DNA of 64,000 bases. Origin: Gordius sp. MW1 (Eukaryota; Nematomorpha; Gordioida; Gordea; Gordiidae). Location: contig OZ038530.1 in assembly GCA_964036665.1 (NCBI GenBank), positions 20,730,001 through 20,794,000 of the forward strand, read 5' to 3'. The first letter of the stretch is position 1; every line of letters starts with the position of its first letter. Of this stretch, positions 24,101 through 36,100 are shown one piece after another. The notes beneath the pieces were generated by a model that was not told the DNA's origin, did not search any database, and worked only from the letters and a program-made list of their open reading frames with translations. The translations under genes were made by a program, and so were the position numbers.

Positions 24101-27100
24101 ATTAAATGTCTTTCGAAATGAAAACCATAATATTATAATTACCAAAGTGTGTCTGTTAAACAATGGCTATTTTATAATTTGATAGATATTTTTTGTAAAT
24201 GTTAATTGTTATTTATTGTTTATATTTATTTTTGAACATTTTTATTTCGTTTTGAAAAACTTTTTCCCGTGCTCTTTTTTTGTACTTTCAGAATTATTTA
24301 ATGAATTGTATTTAAAAACTAACATTTTCTATCTTCTTAAAAAAAAATTTAAGCGTTTGATTGTATCTTTGTGTATTTTATGATATTTCCTCTCTACCGC
24401 TATTTAATGTAAATCTCACATATTTCATCTATTATCCCCTTGAATTCTTACACATACTAAGTAATTTATTAATTTATCGACCGTAATATTCTAATAAATA
24501 TCATGTTATATTTGTTTCTATTATAATTTTTTATTTGTGAAAATACTTTAGTATTTTCTAAATAATTTTTCTCTCCTTTAATCATAACGCATTTATTTGT
24601 TTTAATTAAATGGTATTTACACTATTTTTTTTACTTTTGGTGTATATTAAATACTCAAATATTTATTATAATCATTGCATATCATCCTGAATTTCTTCCA
24701 ACTTATTGTATTTTGTGATTTCTACTTTTTAACTTTGTGCATATCTTATCAAGTTTTATTCTATAATAATTCGTTTTAATGCTATATTTGAAATTTAATA
24801 TTCTTATTCTTATTAATTGCTATGCAATTTTTCTTATTTATTTTTTAAACTTTTTAATTAGTTTTTGTTACCTCTCGTAGCTTTGTCTTAATTTATTTTA
24901 TAGTTTTTTGTAATAATTTTTGGTTTGCCTTATGATCTTACTCCATTTATGCCTTAGTTATTCAGAGTTTAGTTTTATTTGATTAGATATTTTTCACCGG
25001 ACTATGGTCGGCAACGAGTTGAGAATATATTATAAGTCGCCAGTTGGTACAATAGGACAATTTTAATTAGACTAGATTTCGAGGTATCTGTTAGGTATAT
25101 CAACAAAAATTTAACGTAGCCCAAATTATGTCATTTATATTTTTCATCAAAAGCGATTTTATCACATTTTACCTCAGTCACTTTTTAAAATTGGAAAATG
25201 TAAAAATTTATTTAATTTTTTTTTATTTTTAGACTTGTATCTACGTGGGTAAAAGATGGCTTATTAAAGTTTTATTAAAAAATATCGGCTTTTTATCTTA
25301 ATAGTCATAACTTATATAATCAATTAGATTTTATGAATCAACTTTCAGGGCAAATTTGATTTAAATTTTATAAAATACGAAAATTTGAACTAGATTCTTT
25401 TTTTTTGGTTGGACTGAACCTAAGCAGGTTCTTTTTGACAAGAAAGAGAACGAAGTAGTCTTTTTTTGACTGATTTCCTCATACATAAATTTTCAATTAT
25501 ACACAGATTTCTCATTGTAAAAACTGAATGTAGATCATTTACAAAAGCCATAACTAAATATTTAATTTTCCCATCTTCACCCATTTTTAGATCATTTATT
25601 TCTAAATACCACCTTAAATTACGAGTTAGCTTTGCGAAAAATGCTTATATAGTTTTATCCTCGAATCCTTTTAATCTTTCATATTCATCCTAATTTGAAA
25701 TGTCATGCAATACTTTGCTCTTTGCTGCAACTCAATAGAAAACCTACAAGGGCGTAGCCACTGAGTGACACGGAGGGGCAGCTGCTCCCTCTAAATTCAA
25801 AAATATAAGAAATTTTATCAAATTGTGTATTAAATTTTGAAATTGTAATTTTGCCCCTCCTTAAATTATTATTTTCCCCTCTAATTCTAATTTTGGTTAC
25901 CCCCATGAACACATAGACCTTTAAGACTAAGGGCTTGTCTTAATATCGGATTTAGCTGCTCAGCAAAAATCGTTGTACGTACGTGTTATAACATAGCCGT
26001 GTCTTAACTTCGAATTCACAGCAGATTTACATTTGAGACGCATAACATAACAGCGATTAAACTCAAGAGTTGAAATAAACAAAAAAAAAACGTTTTTGAC
26101 TATCAAAAAACAAAATATTAATAATTACAACCGAGTTTGACACATAAAATTGAATCGGATATTTGATAAAGATAAATTCGCGCCATTTGAATCTGAATCC
26201 GATATTAAGACAAGTTCCTAAGGATTACAAGTAAAGGTAAAGATAAGAAATGTAGTATTTAAAAATATGAGAGACTGCACTAGCTAAACCTGGTACTCAG
26301 AAGTCAGGGTTTTGTCGATATTGGTTAATTAACGCAAAAAGGTACATTATTTATAACCAATTTATATTTATTAGTAAACGCCATTGAATTATAAAGCAAG
26401 GGAGGGGGGATCTTTAATTACCAACATTCTGTTAACGGCTTTAATGCTTTTGAAGCCAGTCTGATCAATTTATGGCAATGCTAAGCGATTTGCAACAAAA
26501 AATTATATTGATGTGTTAGAGGCGGGTCGAGAGGGTGGGGAGTAGAAGGAAGTGGGCGCCTTAGGAAAATCGATGATTTAATTATCAAAAGCGTAAATTT
26601 ATTTTTTGCAATCACTTACAACTTTTTCTATAGCCTGAAGTGTTTCATAAAGAAATAAATTTTGAATTTATATTGATGAATTTTACCAGTGTAAATAAAT
26701 TACTAGCTTAATCCTTGCAAAAATGTATAGTAAGAAGATTGATTAGTGTGGGTCAATATGCAAATTATTTGTCATATTGAGCATATTTTTGTAAATATAT
26801 AAAAAAAGAGGTTAAATCATGATATGGTCACATAAGGTTTTCGAACATAATGTCAAATTTATTTTTGACATTGATTTTTAAGCGTGTATCAATTAATTTA
26901 TAAAGACAATTTTTGATTTTTAAATAATAAATTGTTTTGGGGTAGTTAATTCATATGGTGCCCAAATTTTTTAAAGGCGACATGGCCGAAATATCTAATA
27001 GATTAAAGAAAACATTAGAGCCAAATTGCGTACTTTTTATGAGTTTGAAACTGGACTAATTTATGGGCTCTAAACCGACATTCCTTATTTTATATTTTAT

Positions 27101-30100
27101 AATGCATTTCCATTCTGATTTTCCCCAAAACTCCGATTGGATTTAAAACAATATAGGCGAAGGTTGATAATTCAAATGGATTTTAATAATTATTTAATAA
27201 AGAGGAAGAGTTATAAAAAGTCTAAAATTTAATAATGCCCCCTATTTGGGTCATACTCATAATAACCCATACATAAGCTTGAACTCGACTAGGATTTGAT
27301 TTAAGCAGGGCTTGCATTAAAAGGTTAATAGATAAATGGGAGCAATTGTCTTTAAAACTGCAACAAACTGTTTTTGTGAGCTTCAAAAAACTGATCTTTA
27401 AGCCTATTTTCTAATTCATGTAAATAAATATATATTTTTGATTAAATAAATCTTATAAAATTGAAATGTTATTGTTAATAGTTATTGATAATTCATCCTT
27501 AAATATTTTGTCCTTTTCGAATAAACGTTTGTTATACTATACCTCCTTGTTAAGAAGTAGAGGAGTTGATATTTATCTTTAACCACATTTTTTTTTATTT
27601 TAATAATATGTTTAAGAGTTTAATTATTTCGCAAAATTGAAAAAAAAACTTGAGATATTTTATAGAACCTCCGTACTAAAAAGGATGCGGTAAATTGTCA
27701 ATGGTGCATTCATGGATTCCTTCAAAAGCGCTATTATTAAAATGGGCAAGAAATATTGATTATCCTCACATAGCTTTCAGATCACGTTAATTAATATTTT
27801 GGAAGTATACGAAATCAATTCGAATTTTATGCCTAAAAGTTTTTTATTATCATAATTTAATGGTCACACTGTTTGTCCCCTTTTCCAACAAAAAGGCCAG
27901 TAATAAAAGTTAATTAGGCGTTTTACGATTAATTTATTTGGAACTGTAGGATTTGTGGACGTATATATTTTGCACGTTAAAGGTGTATTATTATAAGGGC
28001 CATAAATTATTAGCTTCAAGGCTACGTGGATGTTGTGGAGTGTCGTTTATAATAAAGGTCTCAAAATGTAAAAAACGGTAATGAATTGGGAACCGTAATT
28101 GTTAATAAACTCATAAACCAAAATTACATATAATAGACAAAGTTGGGAGTAAATCAATAATTTGAAATCGTCTAATTTAAGCGATTTCTTGTCCATAACT
28201 TTGCATACCTACAAAATCTTATTGAAGTCCGTTAATTACACTTGTTAGTTGTTACATATATATACAAGTTTTTAAATGTGCAATGATTGTTCTGTTCATT
28301 TGGTTTTATCAAAGCGTATCAAACTAATAATATGTTTTAAGGTTATAATGTAAACCCGTCAAGATGACAAAGGTTACTATTCAAAATCAAATTTATATAC
28401 CTATTAACTCTGAGATATTTAATGCAACTGTGTGGCTAGTTAGTAGTTACTTATAGTAAAAGGCATGTCTAAATGATTTCCACTTGAGCATTTTCAAATT
28501 ATTTGAGAATATTATCCATAATAATAAATAAAATAGTAATGTAAATGTTACTTTGTCATGGAGATCTATGAAACCTAATAAGTTTTACTAGGATAATAGC
28601 TCTTTTATAGTACTTGATAAGTGGTTAAAATAACGCTCACTTGGTCTATGCCTACACTTCAAAAGAAACGAAGGATTTTTTCCTATTAGTATATCAATCA
28701 CCACAAATCTATTTTTATTAATCGTTGAATTTTTACTAGTTGGTAGAGTGAAAATGGAATTCTTTGAATCTTCATTACTATGTATGGTCTAAATGGAAAT
28801 TATAATAAGATACAAAATCGAAATTTTAACTAGAAGCCGCTTAAATGCATTTTGGTAGCCAATAGTATCTAACCATTGAAAAATCTAATATATCTAAAGA
28901 AATAAGGAAGAACTGGTTATTTATAAATTGATAGACTGTTGAAATTTTAAAACTATCACGGGAATTATAACATTTCAAAATAACAGTGAATTATATTTTA
29001 TATTGTTGAATAGATATTTAAGTCAAATCATAAAGCTCTCTTTAAAATGGCGCTTAGTGTTATACATAATCATGGGCCTAGGCTTTTGGATTAGAGGGGG
29101 GCAATAATAATTTTGGCAGGGGCAAAGTGATCATTTTTTGAAATTTTAGCCATAATTTGAATAAATTTTATGTACATAATGGATCGCAAAATATGCAAAT
29201 AATGTAAAATATGAAACCGTTTTATAATTTTGGGCGCAGGGGGGGGGGGCTGTCCCTCTCTGCATCCCCCTGACTACGATATGGAAAACTTTTAAACTCA
29301 ATTTTTTTAATGAAGGCAATTAGCTCAAAATGTAACGTTTTGTTAAAATATAAAGCACTAATGGAATAAGTACAAAAAATTGCCGTAGCTACTACTAGCA
29401 AGGTTAACTACTATTTTATTACATTACAAGACGTTTGGGCAGACAAATAAATTTGGCGGATCATCTAATTGACTATTCCTGCTTGGTCTGCGACTATTGA
29501 TTTTTAATTTAGATTGATATATCTAATATGCGTGAAAAGCTTGAACATCATCACCATGTTATTCCCAAATCACAACCAATTTATGGAAGATTTGAAAAGG
29601 GCATCTAGAGGTAGGTTGTGAGAGATCATCCTGTGTAAAATGTGCTTATTATTCTATAGATCCACAACCTAATCCCTCTAATAATGAGATGAGACCGTGG
29701 CTTGACATTGTTGTATAATTTTTGTTCCCCTACTCCTCCACTATACAATACGACAGAATCCTAATCGTACGATTAAACCTCGCTTTAGGCGCTTATTGAT
29801 CAAAAAGGCATTAGAGTATGAAAAATGATTATTAATCAATAGATTTGTTATCGTGAAATATAATAAATAAAAAAATGGTTTGCTTGACCTGAACAATTCT
29901 TATGTTAATAAATTAATGCATTATATAGGATTAAAAGCGAAAATGAACCAACATTTATTTAAATTTTGTTATAATTAGAGACAATTTATTCTTAATAATA
30001 TGAATTATGCTTATACCTTAGGTTGAAGAACCCTGGCAAGATAGCTATGTATTATACTTTTAACTCATTTTTCTCTTCATGTGTTGTTTAATGCATTTTT

Positions 30101-33100
30101 AATTCAACTTTATGGCACAAAGTTTCAATGCTGCACGTATTAATTTAATTTAAAACATGTTTATGATTAAATCATCTATTTTTCATTAGAAAATAAGGAA
30201 TTTTGTAGTTTGGAATAAACATGGGCCTAGTCAGGATTGGATTTTAAAGGGGGACATTAATGATTTAGGGAGGAGCATTAGTTGTTTTAGTCATATCATA
30301 ATTATATTAAATTTTGAAGAATTGTTAGATTTAGAAGGGGGCAGCCGCCCCTCCCTGCCACCCCTCGCTACGCCCATGGGAATAAAGGTTGTTTTTAATT
30401 TGCTAGCCCATAAAAATACTAATTTAACTCTTTATAAGAAAAGAACCACAATTTTATATTTAATTGTTTTCCTATGGTCGTTAACTTATGCCACAAACTT
30501 GGGAATAGCCCAGGGAGGAGCCATGGAGGGGCACCTTACCCTCCCCATAAAATCAAATTTTTTGTATTTATTTATATTTATAGAGTCAAAGCTTTTAATT
30601 TTAAAAACATATCGTTTTGCGCTTCCCTAAATCATTTTAAAAATAATTGCTTCCCTGCTATTCCAAATTTTGGCTACGCTCATGATCCTAATCAAGGAAA
30701 AAGTTAACAGCTAAATATTATCCTGATCATATTTTCTGAATGTATAGGATAAATCATTTTAAAGGGAGCTCTTTAACTTCAATAGTTTTTTTTGTCTATC
30801 AATACTAATAGGGATGATACAAATAATTCCATAATTTTTTTTTTATTTTTGACACGATCCAAAAGACTGATGATAAAAGAAAAAGCTCTCAAATTTTATA
30901 AGCATTAAGATTGAGATTTATATTTAATGTAATAATCTGTAATGATATTTCAAGCGTTTTACATAGTTTTTTAGCTAACCAACGTAAACTTTTTGAAGCA
31001 AATAAACTTTATCGAGAAATGCACTTTTATGAAAAAGGCAGATAGATGAGCTAGGTAAAACTAGATTTTTAATGACCAAACCTTATTCAAACAGATGATT
31101 TGTTCTTCCTACTACCGATTCCTAATAATAATACAAAAAAGATCTAAATTTTAAAACAAATGATTGGTAATTTATTTTTAAAATTAGGCGTATACAGGAT
31201 GCGCTATAATGGAACAGCTGATGGGGTAGAGCAGAAGGAAGAGATACTAGCAGTTTCGTACAAAGATGGTCATTGGAGCAAACCATATTTCGATTGTGGT
31301 GGAGGCAATATATGGATGATGACCTATACTATTCCTTTCTTCGGATTCAAAAATGGTGAATACTACTTTAAGTAAGATCCCATGCACTATAAGATTTTTG
31401 ATATTCCTGCACTGCCAGAAATACAACATTCATCCTTAGGCATGGGCGTAGCCAAGAGGGGGTGGCAAGGAAGGACGGCTGCCCCCCCCCCCCTCTAAAT
31501 CCAATTAACAAAATGTTCATTTTGCCCCTCCCTTAATCATTATTGCCCCCTCTAATTCCAATGCTGGCTACACCCATGTCTTTTTTTGTGATTTAAATTT
31601 AAATGTTTATTAAGTTGTAAATTATATTCTTCACTGGAATGTGTTAGATTTTGGACGTTCCAAAACTTAAAGATAATTATAAAATGTTGTTAGGCTTTAT
31701 TTTTAAAGAATAGATTCTTGAAACTTAAACTATCCCTTTAAATACGATATGAGTTGCTACGAGTGCTTTATTACACTTCAAGATAAATATTAAAGGGGAA
31801 CGAGTGGGATTGATATTGATTTGAGAAAAGTTGACATCGATCAATGCCCACAAGGTGTGAACGACACGTCCTTAAACGTCTTCGCCGGTTCCGATAAATG
31901 TCAAGAAAATTCAACAGTGGTAAACACTTTATTATAAAAATTAAAACTCCCTCCAGTTGAGTTGTCCACTACCCAAATTATAAATTGTGAGCCCAACTAT
32001 TTAGTAAACAATATTTTAATCTATGTCAACCAGCGACCAGAAAAGCCCGGCTTGCTGCCCGACCTAACTGGCCAATGGGCTGGGCGGGGAAAATGCCGTA
32101 AATTTAGATTTTTGCACTGGCCTGGACTGGCATCATAACAAGGGGAACCGGTCAAAGGAGCTCATCAGAACTCATCAGAAAAGGAGCACACTGCTCAGGA
32201 TGAATTTAACAAATTGTCTTAGCACATAATATTTTATATTAACATGTCCTAGTGATATCATAACAAGTAAATATATGGGTTAGGGTAAGTATTAGGGCCA
32301 GGGTAAGGGTTATGGTTAGGGTGTGGGTTATAATAACAAAGTGTGCTCCTTTCCTGATGAGCTCTGATGTGCTCCTTTGACCCCCACTCACAACAAGATT
32401 AGGGAAGTCGGGCTTAATGACTTTTTTACATAGAATTTAATATTCTGTTTTCGTGTACTATTTTGTCACCCTTTTATTTGATTGGATTAAAAATTTATTA
32501 ATCATAGTTCCTATCCAAATAATCTCAATTTCAAAAGGTTCCAAAAATTAACGAAATAACTATTAAAATTAAAAAAAACATCATTTCAGTTCGGGCAGTT
32601 CGGGCAGCTCTAATGGTTCGGGCATGGCCGGGCGAACACTTGGGGCCCCAGGCGGGCAATTTAGTTATAAAATCGGACCGGGCTAGGTTTAGGCGAAAAA
32701 ATTAAACAAATCTGGCCTTAGATGAAAACACAAATAATCAAAAAATTATTTTAAAATATGTTACAAATGAATGACTTAATTAATAAAAAAAATTAAATTA
32801 TTTTAAACCTCATCTTACAAGAAAGAGAAATAATTTATAGATTACTGCCTTCCGAATGCGCCGCTTTATCGTGTTGGTTTTGATTTATTTAACCTGCTCG
32901 ACCTGATTAGTTTGTTAAAAAGCCTTTGTTTTTTTTTAAATTGCAAAAGAGCAAAGGCAAAAAATATTAATATTAACTTTTTGGTTAGCAAGTTGATTTT
33001 AAAACATTTCTTATTAATGGTTTTTAGGACAAAGCTTACTAAATTTTGTATCACAATCATTATTAACAAGGTATTCCACTTGCTTTTTATTTAGTTAACA

Positions 33101-36100
33101 ACTAGGGGTTTACATAATTCGATTAACTTCAGAGATTTGGCAGATTTTAAGCCTATTTCAGATGATAATAATTTAGATCTTTAATTTTACTCCATATGTC
33201 TTTATCTAAAATTAAAATTATATTTTTAAATAAAAAAAATTAATAATGGACAGAACTGTATTATGATACAAATGGCATACTGACTATTGGTAGGTCCTTA
33301 TTTTTTTTGTTTGCTAACCCTAATCGAAAAATAAATTTAGAAACTTGCATAAAGAAAGGTCGAGATTTATTTTATCAGAAAAGCTGTCATACGAAGGGTT
33401 TTTAAAGCACTTTTAAAGGTCAATTTATTGTGAATTAATTAGGGGCCCTTATTAGAAACATTTAGATATATTTCAATTTATAATCAACGTATGTCTCATT
33501 ACATCATAGAGTATATTACCTCGAATTTTCGTGTAGATTTGTTAAATTTAGTCATAAAGGCTTGGATGGAGACAGAAAGAGAAATCTGCTCACCACAGCC
33601 TAAATCCAATTATTTTTTGAAATATATTATGGATTCAATCATGGATAAAAGTTTAAATCTTATCATCTTTCAGCCTTTTTGTCGCAATCATTGATGCATT
33701 ATACTTTTTTTGACAAAAAATAATCTACTTTATATAATAGCCAAAACTGTTATTATTGAAAATTACAATTTAAAATAATATTTTTTTTCTAATATAGTGC
33801 GTGCCAGTCGAAGGTCAAGGATTCAGAAGGGGTTCTTACTTGTGCAAATGCAAAAAAGGTTTCTACTTCCCTTACAAAGACAACAAGAACAAATATTTCG
33901 TAGGAACTGAAATGGAAGTTGAATATGAAAAATATGTTAAGGTAATAAACTTACAAATTAATGATAATTATGGCAATAATTATTTTTTGGAAAAAAGTAT
34001 TTTCAAGGGGTATCTGTGAGATAATTCTCACACCCACTGTAATAAACATTGGGTCACTAGGATCTCACATATACACAAATAGATCAAGGGTTAGTAAAAA
34101 AAACCTAAAAGCACGTTGATAGATGAAATTTTGAAACTTTAAAAACATAGTAGGTATGACTATTTTGGTCTCAAATTCCAGCAGAGTTAATACTTTTCTA
34201 AAAAAAATTATTCTTAAAATAACTCAGAGTAAGGGCCAGAGACCATAAACGCACTCGATTTTGTTAGATATGTAATATTTAATAAAACTTTCTTTAACAA
34301 TAAGAATTATAGACATTTGGTTTTAACGTTTAGATTACGAATTACTTAGAGTTAGAATCAGTTGTATTGGCTTATTTTATTCTCTGTTTCTGAATATACA
34401 CTGATCATGGGCGTGGCCAGGGGGGGGGGCGGCTTTTATGTTTTACCCCTCCATAATTGAACTTTTAAACGTTTTGCCCCCCCCCCCTCTAATCCAAAAC
34501 CTAGTTACGCCCATGACTGTGATTCTTAATTAACAATTTTTAACAAAATTTGCTCGGATAGCCCTTTAAAAGTAACTTCTTCAATGTTAACAAAAAATTT
34601 ATATTAAGGAAGTTCTCCCTCTCCACTATATATTATAATATTTTTTTTTCTTAATCAATATAAACGTATATCTTTAAATGATTTTGTATGGTACAGGCTA
34701 AAATATATTAAATTAATGAGCAGGCATAGAGCCATAGATCGAAATTGTATTGTATTTTACAATTTCCATGGTGATTTATTGCTTAATATAAAAAAATTGG
34801 TGCCCTATCAACTCGCCGAAAATCATCTCGTCGAATTTAATGTCCCTTGGTTAAATAAGGTCGCCTAAGATCAAATTATTTCCCCATTCAACCATTAACA
34901 AAATGTCACAGATGAATTCGGCGAGATGGTTTTCGGCAAGTTGACGGGCCACCAATAAATTCTATGGGGTCGTGTGTAATTGAGGTATTTAATTGGTTTA
35001 AATTGTAGGAAGAAACCAACCAATATGACGAGATGATATGTTTACCCTGCCCACCAGATTGCGAAGACTGCCAAGAATACAAGCCATGTTCTGTTATAAC
35101 CAACAAAATCTTAAGAACCATCATACTTTGCCTGCAATGTTTGGTTATGAGTCTCGTACCCGTGCTCGTTTGGTTCACTTGGACATACCGCGAAATAAAA
35201 GTACTAAGGCCTTGCCTGCTAAATTGCTTTTTATCGGCCCACGCCCAACTCGAACCTGATATATTTTTTAATATGTCCAAGCCCTATCAGGCCTTAAATT
35301 AATACCCAGACCTAAAAATTATGAATATAAAAATGGTTTTAAAAAGATTCTCTGGCTAGCTTGTTTATTAAGTGAGACCTGAGCCCGAGGCCCGATTTTT
35401 TTATTACTTTGGCTCAAAACCTTCTCGTGCTGTGCTGGGCCTCAGAAGGCCGGTGCAGAAATCTAAATTTAGCTGGACTAAATTATAAAAATATTACTTA
35501 AATTTTAACTAAAGTTTGGGCTATTCATTAATTTATCAGTTTTAATTTCTTAATAAATTAATTTTAGCAATTACTTTAAAAATCAATTTTTACATTATAA
35601 TAAACGCTATTGAGTAATTTTACTTTTATAACATACTAGGTTGTGAAAGCATCCAGTCCGACTCTTTTAATCATATTCTTAGCCGGAACGTTGTTTCTAT
35701 ATTTACCGGTAAACCACATAAAACTCATATTTAAGTTAATATGTATTGGTCAATCTTTTTGATCACTGGCAAAAATTCTTAATAAAGAAAATCTTTCTTT
35801 CTTTGCATTTATAATATTTAATATTGTAAGGTCATAGTCAGTTTTCCCGAACCATCTACAATTACGTGTACCTTGAAAATGTGGTTTCGAGAGTTCGGCT
35901 TTGCCATAGCCTACGGGGCTCTTCTCCTTAAAACATGGCGGTATCTATATTTCTAAAAATATTTATATTTGAGAACTGGAGATATAAATTTATATAAAAC
36001 TCATAGATTGTCAATAAGACAGCCACTTGTTGTTTAAATTCATAAGTTTTGCGTTAATTTGTTCAAGCTTTGATTAAAATTGAACTTATAATTAAGTGGT

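Larger units (their letters stand above)
22333..31187 (+). other. 8.9-kb first coding intron of the receptor gene
   Basis: It begins GTTAGC and ends TTAAAATTAG. Phase 1 is kept across it (AAA G / GC), so no exon needs to be missing. It holds the MITE at 25933-26217 and CATGGGCGTAGCC-type elements at 25748-25907, 29071-29278, 30220-30377 and 30501-30684. The rest is AT-rich with no coding signal. Confidence 0.8.

Noticed and set aside
32275-32335. GTTAGGG-like run considered as an interstitial telomere
   Set aside because: The repeat is too degenerate and too short, and lies between the inverted arms of a foldback element, which explains it better.
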